A stretch of 64,000 bases of DNA from an uncultured Kiritimatiellota bacterium (lineage in GTDB: Bacteria; Verrucomicrobiota; Kiritimatiellia; RFP12; UBA1067). Shown piece by piece: positions 9,277 through 17,267 of this stretch; position 1 is the first letter of the stretch, and each line of letters starts with the position of its first letter. Made by a program: the position numbers and the translations under genes. Location of the stretch: the NCBI GenBank assembly GCA_934635225.1, contig CAKTYZ010000004.1, positions 1 to 64,000 on the forward strand, written 5' to 3'. The notes under the pieces are model-generated. The model saw nothing but the letters and a program-made list of their open reading frames with translations. It was not told where the DNA came from and ran no database searches.

Positions 9277-10409
9277 CGCCAAGCGAGCGGCGAGACGCCG
9301 TGCTTTTCGGCAAAACAGTGCGAAAAACGGCAGACGGACGAGAATCCCGTCTCAACTGCGATCTCTCGGACGGGCTTGTCCGTTTCGGTCAGGAGCTGTC
9401 GGGCCTTTTCGAGCCGTGCGCTCAGCAGGACCTCGCGAACGGATTTGCCAAGAACGGTGCGGAAGCGAAGCCGCAGCAGGGATTCCGAGACATGAAGTGC
9501 GCGGGCGACTTCATGTGCGGAAATGCCTCGATGCAGATTTTCCTGTATGTGGGAAAGCGCCATTTGGATGAGATGCCCGCTGGGCGAGATCGTGTGCGTT
9601 GACAGGCGTTCGACGACGCCGAGGGGCGGGACCGTGACAAGTCTTCCCTTCGCGCCTGTCCGTATCAGCCGAAGAAGTTCCGCTGCGCAGCGGTGTCCCA
9701 GCTCGACATTTCCCGGATGGACGCTCGAAAGGGTCGGTCGGGTTGAGCGGCAGATGACTTCGTCGTTGTCCACGCCCAGTACGGCGATTTGGACGGGCAT
9801 CTTGATCCGGACCGACCGGCAGGCCTCGATGACGCGGTGGGCCATGAGGTCTGACGCGGCCATGACCGCCGCAGGTTTTGGAAGAGACTTGAGCCATGAC
9901 GCGAGATCTGCGTCTTTTTGAAGGAAGACCTGCGGACGAATGCCATGCCGGAACAGTTCCAGCTCGAATCCGCGTCGTCGCAGGACTGACCAGAAGCTTC
10001 GCTCTCGGCAGGGCACAAATGCATAGGATCGGAAGCGGCCTTGCGCACGCAGGTGTCGTGCGCCCATTCGGCCGACGGCAAGGTCATCGCTTCGAACGAA
10101 CGAAACCGGAGTGTCTGCGCGTGGGCGCCAATGGGGCGGCTTGTTGTTCAACACCAACGGCACGCCGCTTTCCACAAGCCGCAGAAAGCCTTTCGTCTCG
10201 TGTCCAATTCCAGTAATGGCGCCGGACAGCCCGGCGGCAAGCGCCTTGTCGACAGTCTGTGGCGTGAGGCCGCTGTCGGTTGATCCCCGTGGATCGGGCA
10301 CCAACTGGATGTCCATGGCGTGGCCTGAGTTGACATGCTCGAAAATGCCGATAAGGCATTCGCGCATGGCGTTGCTGTCCGAAGCGAGCGAAACGAGAAC
10401 GTTCTTCAT
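9195..10409 (-). CDS. XylR-like regulator: LacI-type sensor domain plus AraC helix-turn-helix
   Basis: 404 residues from the ATG at 10409 (MKNVLVSLAS). An upstream in-frame ATG at 10427 lies too close to the -10. Residues about 1-275 form a periplasmic-binding-protein-like sugar sensor (AVLGVDNDEVICRSTRPTLSSV is typical of XylR-type regulators). Residues about 285-380 form two AraC helix-turn-helices ending HGVSPLAWRQA. The final about 25 residues are read from the antisense strand of the GH95 remnant, so the native C-terminus was probably lost. The gene is divergent from the GHL10-like gene at 10546 and probably controls it, possibly also the GH cluster before it. The effector sugar is unknown. 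Confidence 0.88.
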   Translation of the reverse strand: MKNVLVSLASDSNAMRECLIGIFEHVNSGHAMDIQLVPDPRGSTDSGLTPQTVDKALAAGLSGAITGIGHETKGFLRLVESGVPLVLNNKPPHWRPRADTPVSFVRSDDLAVGRMGARHLRAQGRFRSYAFVPCRERSFWSVLRRRGFELELFRHGIRPQVFLQKDADLASWLKSLPKPAAVMAASDLMAHRVIEACRSVRIKMPVQIAVLGVDNDEVICRSTRPTLSSVHPGNVELGHRCAAELLRLIRTGAKGRLVTVPPLGVVERLSTHTISPSGHLIQMALSHIQENLHRGISAHEVARALHVSESLLRLRFRTVLGKSVREVLLSARLEKARQLLTETDKPVREIAVETGFSSVCRFSHCFAEKHGVSPLAWRQAKGAVRKTRAPSRPLPNGSASFGAP

Positions 10410-10417
10410 GATGCGGT

Positions 10418-10426
10418 AGTGTATCA
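10418..10426 (-). promoter_or_regulatory. Extended -10 (TGATACACT) of the LacI/AraC regulator
   Basis: Read on the minus strand, TG-A-TACACT ends 8 nt before the ATG at 10409. A TTGTCG lies 17 nt upstream of the hexamer as a possible -35. The short distance predicts a leaderless mRNA. The -10-to-ATG segment resembles the one at 19348-19367 (both end GCATCATG). Confidence 0.6.
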
Positions 10427-10439
10427 AAATCCGCTTCGG

Positions 10440-10471
10440 ACGACAACGCCGTTCTTGCTGAAAACGACAAC
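10440..10471. promoter_or_regulatory. Direct repeat ACGACAAC, candidate regulator operator
   Basis: ACGACAAC occurs at 10440-10447 and 10464-10471, between two divergent promoters. AraC-type regulators often bind such direct repeats on one DNA face, but the 24-bp period and the assignment are inference. Confidence 0.3.
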
Positions 10472-10479
10472 ATAAAGGG

Positions 10480-10509
10480 TTGACACGCGAGGATGAACAA
10501 GAGTATAAT
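10480..10509 (+). promoter_or_regulatory. Sigma70-type promoter TTGACA-18-TATAAT
   Basis: The -35 is a perfect TTGACA (10480-10485) and the -10 a perfect TATAAT (10504-10509), separated by 18 bp. They lie upstream of a normal ribosome site (AGGAG, 10530-10534) and the ATG at 10546. Confidence 0.8.
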
Positions 10510-10545
10510 CACACCCGTAACCGAGAGATAGGAGAAAGAAGCGCT

Positions 10546-12150
10546 ATGAGACCGCACATTACATTGCAGAATGCGTGCGCACGGAAGTTCTGCTGGACCG
10601 TCTGCCTCTCCGTAGGGGTTGCGTCTTTCGGCATTGCGAAGCCTCTTGAGCAAGGGATCTTTCGCATCGAGGCGGATTTTCGAGGCGAGAATCCGCCGCT
10701 TCGGGCCAACCGTGACATTCCGTTTGCCTGTGACCTTTCGGACGCGGACGGTCTCGCGTTCGACCTTCGGGTGGATGACCTCTCGCAGTTTTCTTATTTT
10801 AGTTTCTACTTCTGGTTTGCCGATGGCTCATATCTGTCGAGCGGCTTCCTTCCGACACAGGAAGGCGCGTGGACGCGAATGACCGTGCGCCGTCCGGCGG
10901 ATGATGGCGGGAAGGACTGGCGAAATCTGCGCGGCTTTCGCCTGTCCGGCTGGCGCGGCGGCACGAACGAGACATTCCTCGGCGTCCGTGACATCGCGGT
11001 TGTGCCGAAGAGGCCTTCGCCGACTCCGACAGAAGCGGAAAGCCGTGCGCGTGCGGCATCGATCAGCAACGAGAATGCGACTGCGCTTGCGCGGTTGGCG
11101 ACCATGCCACCTCGTGCGAATGAACGCCGCTTCGTTTGGGCGCACGATCCGCGCGGACTGAAGGGGCGTTCGTGGGAGCAGACGGTTCACTTCCTCCGCG
11201 ACTGCGGCTATACGGATGTAATCGTCAATCTTGTGCGAGGGCCGACGAGCGCCTATCCTTCGGACGTGTTGGTCTACTCGGAGATCGCGGAAGGGCGCGA
11301 CCAGTTGGCGGACAGCCTTGCGGCCTGTCGCAAATACGGGCTGAAGCTTCACGCCTGGACGATCTGCTGGAGGAGCGGTTGGCGTACGACGGACGAGGCG
11401 AAGCGTCCGTTTGAGATCGAGGACCGCCGTCAGCGCAGTCGCGATGGGCGACTGTCGGAATGGCTGTGTCCCACATATCCCGAAAATCGACGGATGCTCG
11501 TTGATGCCATGCTGGAACTGTCCGCGAAAGGGGTTGACGGCGTCCATTTCGATTTCATCCGCTATCCGGACAGCGAGTACTGCTTTTGTCCGCGCTGTCG
11601 CGACCTGTTCGCGCGCTGGTCAGGCGAGCCGCTCGCCGCCGGGTTGGCCTCGACGTACGCGAGCGAGCGGCAGAAGTCGCTCTGGCGCAAGTTCCGCTGC
11701 GCGGCGATTACGGCACCGATGAAGAAGGTGTCGGAAACGCTGCGGGCGAATCCGTCCAACCGATGCGAGATCTCGGCGGCCGTCTTCTGCGATCCGCTGT
11801 CCGATCCGGATTCCGTTGGGCAAGACTGGGGCGCGTGGTGCCACGCGGGTCTGCTGGACTTCGTCTGTCCCATGACCTATGAGGATGACTTCGGCTGGTT
11901 CAAGCGCAAGCTCGACAAGGAGGCGCGGCAGGTGTCGGGACGCGTGCCGCAGTATCCAGGCATCGGGCTGGGCGTCTGGCCGCGGGACGGCCGCGAGGTC
12001 GCCCGCTTCTGCGAGCAGGTGCGATATGTCCGCGAGACGGGACGCGGGGGCTTTGCCGTCTTTGACCTTAATTGGAAACTGGAACAGCTCATGCCGTCGG
12101 TTGGCGCGGCGTTGGGCGTTGCGAAGCCGTGCCAACGACAAGAAAGGTAA
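10546..12150 (+). CDS. Secreted GHL10-like (family 10-like) glycosyl hydrolase
   Basis: 534 residues. I chose the ATG at 10546 because AGGAG lies 11 nt upstream and the promoter occupies earlier in-frame starts. A signal peptide covers about residues 14-32. Residues about 35-150 look like a carbohydrate-binding beta-sandwich. Residues about 185-500 form a TIM barrel of the GHL10 type, with VDGVHFDFIRYPDSEYC near residue 330 and a CPRC pair just after. GHL10 proteins are assigned to polysaccharide or peptidoglycan turnover, but few are characterised. It starts a three-gene operon with the secreted proteins at 12154 and 12842, opposite a LacI/AraC regulator. Confidence 0.82.
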   Translation: MRPHITLQNACARKFCWTVCLSVGVASFGIAKPLEQGIFRIEADFRGENPPLRANRDIPFACDLSDADGLAFDLRVDDLSQFSYFSFYFWFADGSYLSSGFLPTQEGAWTRMTVRRPADDGGKDWRNLRGFRLSGWRGGTNETFLGVRDIAVVPKRPSPTPTEAESRARAASISNENATALARLATMPPRANERRFVWAHDPRGLKGRSWEQTVHFLRDCGYTDVIVNLVRGPTSAYPSDVLVYSEIAEGRDQLADSLAACRKYGLKLHAWTICWRSGWRTTDEAKRPFEIEDRRQRSRDGRLSEWLCPTYPENRRMLVDAMLELSAKGVDGVHFDFIRYPDSEYCFCPRCRDLFARWSGEPLAAGLASTYASERQKSLWRKFRCAAITAPMKKVSETLRANPSNRCEISAAVFCDPLSDPDSVGQDWGAWCHAGLLDFVCPMTYEDDFGWFKRKLDKEARQVSGRVPQYPGIGLGVWPRDGREVARFCEQVRYVRETGRGGFAVFDLNWKLEQLMPSVGAALGVAKPCQRQER

Positions 12151-12153
12151 ACC

Positions 12154-12807
12154 ATGAAGACTGTCGGTATCGGAAGAATCGTGACGAGCGGTCTCGCAGT
12201 CCTGTGCGGACTCGTCTCGTTGGCGGGTGAAGGCGTTGCGTCCAATCGGACGTTCGTCCACCTGAAGCCCGAGCGGAACTCGTTCTGGCACACGGCGACG
12301 AACGCGACGTTGACGCTGCCGATTCCCTATCCGCGCGAGGCTTCGCGCGCGACCTTGACGGTCGAGGGCGTCGCCTATTCGCGCGTCTATCGGGAGATTT
12401 CGTCCGAGACCTTCACGCTCAGTCTGCCCTCGGTGCGCGAGCCGATGGACGAGAACGTGTATCGGCTGTCGCTGGCTTTTGACGACGGCACGGTGCGGAC
12501 GGCCCGACTGGGACTCGTACAGGGCTTTGCCGAAGGTGCGCGTGCGCACGCGCGTGTCTTGGCGGCGTCCGCGCCCGCGTGGACGCGTGCCGTCCATCGC
12601 GCCGTCCTGCCGGTTCCGCATGGAACGACCGCGCTTGTGGTGAACGGACAGGCGGTCGATCCGGGGCTTGGCGGGGACCAGGGCTGGTATGCGCTGGGCA
12701 AGATTCGAAACGGCGATGCGTTCGAGCTGTCGCTGGCGACGGGCGAGGCCGAGTGCGAGGCTACGATTGACGGGCTTGGCCTTGGGCTCCTGTGGATGTT
12801 GCGCTAA
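12154..12807 (+). CDS. Small secreted beta-rich protein of unknown function
   Basis: 217 residues beginning 3 nt after the previous stop, with AAGAAAGG about 8 nt upstream of the ATG. A signal peptide spans about residues 10-30 (cleavage near EGVAS). The mature part is beta-rich with alternating hydrophobic strands and no cysteines apart from one near the end; no family is recognised. It ends GLGLLWMLR, similar to the tails of the proteins at 1534 and 21852. Co-transcription with the GHL10-like enzyme suggests a surface or accessory role in glycan use, which is inference. Confidence 0.75.
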   Translation: MKTVGIGRIVTSGLAVLCGLVSLAGEGVASNRTFVHLKPERNSFWHTATNATLTLPIPYPREASRATLTVEGVAYSRVYREISSETFTLSLPSVREPMDENVYRLSLAFDDGTVRTARLGLVQGFAEGARAHARVLAASAPAWTRAVHRAVLPVPHGTTALVVNGQAVDPGLGGDQGWYALGKIRNGDAFELSLATGEAECEATIDGLGLGLLWMLR

Positions 12808-12841
12808 CTGCTAATCTAAACAAACGAAAGGACCATCAGTC

Positions 12842-14140
12842 ATGAGAAAACCCATCCTTCTTCTGCTCGCCGCCCTCGGACTCAACTTCGCGAACAGCGG
12901 CGCGGCCGTCATCGATCAAGTCCTCGTTCGCCAGCAATGGCCGTGGTCGACGGACGTCAAGATCGAGTACCGCATCAGCGGCCTTGACGGTTCGACGCCC
13001 GTTGACATCGTGGTGGCCGCCTACGACGGGGACGCGCCGCTGGATTCGGCTCGACTGGCCGAATCCCTGTCAGGTGATGTCTACGGCATATCTGAAAACG
13101 GGATCGGCACGATTCTGCTGGACCCCGTCAAGGCCTTTGAATCGGACAAGACCGCACTTGCCGACTTCAACGTCGCTCTTTCGCTCCAGACTTCGACGGG
13201 GAACATGACGGAAGTCCTCTACAAGGTCGTCGATCTCAATACGGGTGCCGTCGAAGACATCCGTCGCCGCGACTTCTTGAACGGTCGGTTCGGGACTTTC
13301 GAAGCGGACTTCTCTGCGGTTGAAAGCGGGTTCAAGACGACGCTGACGGATGTCTTGATCTGGACGGCTGTCACCAACCGCACCGACTTCATGACGGAGA
13401 AGATGGTTTTCCGCAAGATTCCCGCGAAGGGCGTGGTCTGGCAGATGGGCGAGACGGAGTCCTCGCCGGGGGCGGATTCTTCCCCGGCACCGTTTTGGGC
13501 GACACTCGACGCCGACTATTACCTGTCGGTCTTCCCCGTGACGCAGGCGCAGTTTGCGAAGCTCCGTGACGGCTATTGTGGGGAGTATTTCACGGAAGCC
13601 GAGGACCATCTGCTGTATCCCGTCGCCGACATGTACTTGGGTGATGTCTTGCGTTCGCAGCCACACTCTTTTCTCTCGCGGATAAAGGCGAAGTGCGGGC
13701 TTGACGTCAACCTTCCGACTGAGGCACAGTGGGAGTTCGCCTGTCGTGGCGGAAACTACGCGAAAACCCTGTACAGCGGCAGCACGTTCGGAGCGAGCGC
13801 GATTAGAACCTTGGCTTGGTGTTTAGACAACTCGAATGACAGCATGCAGCGCGTCGGACGAAAGCCGGCGAACGCCTATGGCCTCTACGAGATGCTGGGC
13901 AACGTGTCGGAGTATTGTTTGGATCGTGGTTTTGCGTATCCGACAGGCACATCGCTGGAAAATCCGGCCGTCAATCCAGGCAACGCGGCGGATTCTGGGA
14001 ACTTTGTCGTTCGTGGTGGAGCTTATAACGACAGTCGGCTTTGCATGCGCGCGGCCTATCGCGAATTTCGCGGCGGGACAGACGTATGGGCGAGAAGTCG
14101 AAGGCCGTTCGGCTTCCGCGTCTGCTTCCCGGCGGATTGA
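12842..14140 (+). CDS. Secreted protein with SUMF1/FGE-like C-terminal domain
   Basis: 432 residues with GAAAGGA 10 nt upstream of the ATG and a signal peptide (MRKPILLLLAALGLNF, cleavage near SGAA). Residues about 22-200 are a beta-rich domain beginning VLVRQQWPWSTDV. Residues about 215-432 match the formylglycine-generating-enzyme (SUMF1) fold: FPVTQAQFAKL, LPTEAQWEFACRGG, GLYEMLGNVSEYC, VRGGAYNDSR and a terminal FGFRVC. No sulfatase is visible in the window, and many bacterial members of this fold are not catalytic sulfatase activators, so function is uncertain. It is the last gene of the 10546 operon. Confidence 0.85.
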   Translation: MRKPILLLLAALGLNFANSGAAVIDQVLVRQQWPWSTDVKIEYRISGLDGSTPVDIVVAAYDGDAPLDSARLAESLSGDVYGISENGIGTILLDPVKAFESDKTALADFNVALSLQTSTGNMTEVLYKVVDLNTGAVEDIRRRDFLNGRFGTFEADFSAVESGFKTTLTDVLIWTAVTNRTDFMTEKMVFRKIPAKGVVWQMGETESSPGADSSPAPFWATLDADYYLSVFPVTQAQFAKLRDGYCGEYFTEAEDHLLYPVADMYLGDVLRSQPHSFLSRIKAKCGLDVNLPTEAQWEFACRGGNYAKTLYSGSTFGASAIRTLAWCLDNSNDSMQRVGRKPANAYGLYEMLGNVSEYCLDRGFAYPTGTSLENPAVNPGNAADSGNFVVRGGAYNDSRLCMRAAYREFRGGTDVWARSRRPFGFRVCFPAD

Positions 14141-14162
14141 TCTTGATCGGCGGAGCATCGCA

Positions 14163-14276
14163 GATGAAGCCGAGACGCTTCCCCTTGTCGCGCCCGGCGC
14201 CTACGCGCTTGCCGTGTCGCTGAAGGGCGGCGTCGGTCGCCGCTACCCCGTCGGCACGATTCGCCTCATCCGCTGA
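14163..14276 (+). pseudogene. Orphan C-terminal coding fragment
   Basis: After the SUMF1-like gene stops, another frame reads DEAETLPLVAPGAYALAVSL and continues to PVGTIRLIR and a TGA. It has coding-like third-position GC and a plausible beta-strand pattern but no start codon or ribosome site. Its tail resembles the G-x4-[IL]-R ends of other secreted proteins here. It may be the 3' remnant of a deleted gene or of a longer version of the preceding protein. Confidence 0.4.
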
Positions 14277-14301
14277 CCATGCCTCCGTTCGGGCGGGGGG
14301 A

Positions 14302-14331
14302 TTGACGGTTGGACGCATATTTTGATATACT
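14302..14331 (+). promoter_or_regulatory. Promoter of rplU-rpmA (TTGACG-18-TATACT)
   Basis: TTGACG at 14302-14307 and TATACT at 14326-14331 with a TG one base before the hexamer. A leader of about 85 nt follows before rplU. It contains a CGGG/CCCG stem flanked by CTTG/CAAG, which could take part in ribosomal-protein autoregulation, but this is not established. Confidence 0.75.
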
Positions 14332-14423
14332 TTCTCGAAACTTGGCTTTTCGTGGCGAGTGTCCACAAGGAAAGCGAGTCTTGCGGGGCGCGAAGTCCCG
14401 ACGAGTCAAGAAAGGTAAAGAAA

Positions 14424-14738
14424 ATGGAAGCATACGCAGTACTCGAAACCGGCGGCAAGCAGACGCTTGTCAAGGTCGGTGACAAGATCGAGATTGAAAA
14501 GATCGCGGTCGAAGCGGGTCAGGATGCCGAGCTCACGACCGTTCTCGCGGTCTCTGACGGCACCACCCTCAAGGTTGGCACGCCCTATGTCGAAGGCGCA
14601 AAGGTCGTCCTCACGGTCAGCGGCGTCATCAAGGGGAAGAAAGTCCTCAACTTCAAGGCGAAGCGCCGCAAAGGCAGCCGCCGTCTCGTCGGTCACCGTC
14701 AGCAGCTGACGGTCGCTACCGTCAAGTCCATCGCCTGA
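14424..14738 (+). CDS. rplU: 50S ribosomal protein L21
   Basis: 104 residues beginning MEAYAVLETGGKQ, the classic L21 start, with AAGAAAGG about 8 nt before the ATG. The conserved VLNFKAKRRKGSRRLVGHRQ tail, which contacts 23S rRNA, is present. Longer in-frame extensions upstream would run through the promoter and are rejected. The gene precedes rpmA by 19 nt, the usual L21-L27 operon, and is driven by the promoter at 14302. Confidence 0.98.
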   Translation: MEAYAVLETGGKQTLVKVGDKIEIEKIAVEAGQDAELTTVLAVSDGTTLKVGTPYVEGAKVVLTVSGVIKGKKVLNFKAKRRKGSRRLVGHRQQLTVATVKSIA

Positions 14739-14757
14739 GCAGAAAGGAAAATAAAAA

Positions 14758-15000
14758 ATGGCAACTTCCGCATCTGCCCGCAATGGTCGCGATTCTAACC
14801 CGAAGTACCTCGGCGTCAAGGCCTACGACGGCCAGTTCCTCAAGACCGGTTCGATCATCGTCCGCCAGCGCGGCACGAAGATCCATCCCGGCAAAAACGT
14901 CGGCCAAGGCCGCGACTTCACGCTCTTCGCCCTCAAGGACGGCAAGGTGAAGTTCATCAAGGACGGCAAGGTCGTCACGATTGTCGAAGAGGCCAAGTAA
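14758..15000 (+). CDS. rpmA: 50S ribosomal protein L27
   Basis: 80 residues. The N-terminus MATSASARNGRDSNPKYLGV and the IIVRQRGTKIHPGKNVGQGR block are typical of L27, whose N-terminal tail reaches the peptidyl-transferase centre. AGAAAGGAAAA lies upstream of the ATG. The operon ends at a strong terminator 23 nt after the stop. Confidence 0.98.
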   Translation: MATSASARNGRDSNPKYLGVKAYDGQFLKTGSIIVRQRGTKIHPGKNVGQGRDFTLFALKDGKVKFIKDGKVVTIVEEAK

Positions 15001-15022
15001 GGCCGAAGCGACAGCGAACAGG

Positions 15023-15057
15023 GAAGCCGTGGCGACTTGGTCTGCCACGGCTTCTTT
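15023..15057 (+). terminator. Rho-independent terminator after rpmA
   Basis: A perfect 11-bp stem GAAGCCGTGGC/GCCACGGCTTC with a 10-nt loop, followed by TTT. Confidence 0.9.
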
Positions 15058-15121
15058 GCGTCTAAGCCTGTCCCCGTCCGTCGTTCAGGGGCATCTACCG
15101 CTCCCGCGCGACGCGCCAATA

Positions 15122-15130
15122 TGGTATAAT
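15122..15130 (+). promoter_or_regulatory. Extended -10 (TGGTATAAT), predicted leaderless start
   Basis: TG-G-TATAAT ends 8 nt before the ATG at 15139. There is no convincing -35 and no room for a Shine-Dalgarno sequence in the transcript. Confidence 0.7.
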
Positions 15131-15138
15131 ACTTGTCC

Positions 15139-16674
15139 ATGAAAAACAAGTCGTCGTCAAATGAAATCACCGTCCTGAAGGAGATTACGACTGCGGTCGT
15201 CCGCGAGCGGAACGTCCGAAAGCTTTTGGAGGGAGTCCTTGAGATCCTTGAGCGGAGCATGGGCATGCTGCGCGGCACGTTTGCGCTCCTCGAGGGCGAC
15301 GAGCTTCGCATCGAGGCCTCGACGCGACAGCTGAACGCCGAGGAACGCGCGCTCGGGCGCTATCACATCGGCGAGGGCATTACGGGACTGGTCGCGAAGA
15401 CGGGGCGTGCCGAAGTCGTGTTCGACATCCGGAAAGACAAGCGCTTTCTCAATCGGACGAAGGCCCGGGACCCCGAAGAGGCCCTCTCGTTCGTCTGCGT
15501 GCCGCTGATTCACCACGGGCAAATCGTCGGGACGCTCTCCGCGGATCGCGAGATGCAAGGCGACACGTCGGCGTTGGGCCGAGACGTCGCACTTCTGGAG
15601 ATCATCGCCGGCATCATCGCCGAGGCCGCGTCGGTCTATCGCGAGGAATGCGCCGAGCGGACGACGCTGATGGACGAGAACCGCAAGCTCCGCGACATGC
15701 TTTCCTCCAACACGGGCAAGCTGATCGGCAACGCGCCGTCGATGCGCGTCGTCTACGAGCAGATCCAGCAGGTCGCGCCCAGCGAGGCGACGGTGCTGAT
15801 TCGCGGCGGCAGCGGCACGGGCAAGGAGCTTGTCGCGCGCGCCATTCAGGGCCTGTCGGCCCGCCGGCAGAAGCCGTTCGTCGTGCTGAATTGCGCGGCG
15901 CTTCCCGAGTCGCTCGTCGAGTCGGAGCTCTTCGGGCACGAGAAGGGCGCGTTTACGGACGCGCGCGAACGGCGGATTGGCCGTGCCGAGGCGGCGGATG
16001 GCGGAACGCTCTTTCTGGACGAGATCGGCGACCTTTCGATTCCCGTCCAGGTGAAGCTGCTTCGCTTCCTGCAGGAACGTACGTTCTCGCGCGTCGGCTC
16101 GAACGAGGAGCTGAAGAGCGACGTGCGCTTCATCGCCGCGACGAGCCGCAACCTGGAGGAGCTGATGGAGAAGAAGCTCTTCCGCGAAGACCTTTACTAC
16201 CGGCTCTCCGTCTTTCCGATCGCCCTGCCGTCGCTTTCCGAGCGCAAGGACGACATCGTTCTCCTGGCCGAGCATTTTCTCCGCCGCATGAACGTGAAGT
16301 ACGGCAAGTCGATTGTGCGCATCTCTGCGCCGGCGATGAGCATGCTTCAGGCGTATGCGTGGCCGGGGAACGTGCGCGAGCTCGAGAACTGCATCGAGCG
16401 CGCGGTTCTGACGACCAAGGACGACACGATTCACGGCTACAACCTGCCGCCGTCGATCCAAGTCGAGGAGTTTGCCGAAGACCCGTTCAACCCCGACGCA
16501 AAGCTGACGTTGGACGACCAGATCGCGGCGTTCGAGCGGCGCGTCCTGACGGAGACGCTGAAGCGGCACAACGGCAACCGCAGCGCGGCCGGACGCGAAC
16601 TGGGCGTTTCGCCGCGCATGATGAACTACCGCCTGATCCGTGCGGGAATCATCAAGGGAGGCGTGAAAGCATGA
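15139..16674 (+). CDS. NifA/NtrC-type sigma54-dependent activator (GAF-AAA+-Fis)
   Basis: 511 residues. Residues about 15-175 form a GAF sensor domain, about 190-430 the AAA+ sigma54-interaction domain, and about 460-505 a Fis helix-turn-helix (NRSAAGRELGVSPRMMNYRL). Walker A is GGSGTGKE near residue 221 and Walker B LFLDEIGD near 290. The sigma54-contact loop reads GAFTDA rather than the canonical GAFTGA, a variant that occurs naturally. Its stop overlaps hisH by ATGA, so the two are translationally coupled. The GAF ligand is unknown. Confidence 0.93.
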   Translation: MKNKSSSNEITVLKEITTAVVRERNVRKLLEGVLEILERSMGMLRGTFALLEGDELRIEASTRQLNAEERALGRYHIGEGITGLVAKTGRAEVVFDIRKDKRFLNRTKARDPEEALSFVCVPLIHHGQIVGTLSADREMQGDTSALGRDVALLEIIAGIIAEAASVYREECAERTTLMDENRKLRDMLSSNTGKLIGNAPSMRVVYEQIQQVAPSEATVLIRGGSGTGKELVARAIQGLSARRQKPFVVLNCAALPESLVESELFGHEKGAFTDARERRIGRAEAADGGTLFLDEIGDLSIPVQVKLLRFLQERTFSRVGSNEELKSDVRFIAATSRNLEELMEKKLFREDLYYRLSVFPIALPSLSERKDDIVLLAEHFLRRMNVKYGKSIVRISAPAMSMLQAYAWPGNVRELENCIERAVLTTKDDTIHGYNLPPSIQVEEFAEDPFNPDAKLTLDDQIAAFERRVLTETLKRHNGNRSAAGRELGVSPRMMNYRLIRAGIIKGGVKA

Positions 16675-17267
16675 CGGCGATTGTCGATTACAAGGCGGGC
16701 AACCTGACGAGCGTGCGCTACGCCTTTGCCGCGCTGGGGGCCGAAACGGTCGTCACGCGAGACCCCGCCGTGATTCGCGCGGCGGACCGCGTCGTCTTCC
16801 CGGGCGTCGGCGCGGCAAAGAGCGCGATGGAGAGCCTACGTCTGCTCGGCCTTGCCGAAGTCGTGCGCACGGCGGCCGAGACGAAGCCGTTTCTGGGCAT
16901 TTGCCTCGGCATGCAGATCCTTTTTGCGCATTCGGAAGAGGATGACGGCGTCACGACGCTGGGTATCCTGCCGGGGCGCGTTCGCCGATTTCCGGACGTG
17001 CCGGGCTTCAAGGTGCCTGAGATCGGCTGGAACACGGTGGAGTTCAGGGAAGAGGGACGAGGGAAGAAGGAAGAAGTGCGGAATGAATACTATTTCGTTC
17101 ATTCGTATTACGCCGAAATCTGCCCGTACACGGTTGGCGTGACGGAATACGCAGGCGTCGGATTCACGGCGATGGTGAAGAAGGGGCGTCTTTGGGCCTG
17201 CCAGTTCCATCCCGAAAAGTCCGGCCGTGTCGGGCTTGAACTCATCAAGGAGTGGTTGCCATGCTGA
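16671..17267 (+). CDS. hisH: Imidazole glycerol phosphate synthase, glutaminase subunit
   Basis: 198 residues. It hydrolyses glutamine and passes ammonia to HisF in histidine biosynthesis. The class I amidotransferase nucleophile is C78 in GICLGMQ, and the His-Glu pair lies in FHPEKSGR near the C-terminus. The ATG overlaps the stop of the preceding activator. An AG-rich heptamer array at 17047-17075 encodes the charged stretch EEGRGKKEEVR, which looks like a small in-frame insertion before NEYYFVHSYY. Confidence 0.95.
   Translation: MTAIVDYKAGNLTSVRYAFAALGAETVVTRDPAVIRAADRVVFPGVGAAKSAMESLRLLGLAEVVRTAAETKPFLGICLGMQILFAHSEEDDGVTTLGILPGRVRRFPDVPGFKVPEIGWNTVEFREEGRGKKEEVRNEYYFVHSYYAEICPYTVGVTEYAGVGFTAMVKKGRLWACQFHPEKSGRVGLELIKEWLPC
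17047..17075 (+). repeat. AG-rich heptamer array inside hisH
   Basis: Four 7-bp units (GGGAAGA, GGGACGA, GGGAAGA, AGGAAGA) lie in tandem within the coding sequence and keep it open. Confidence 0.7.
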
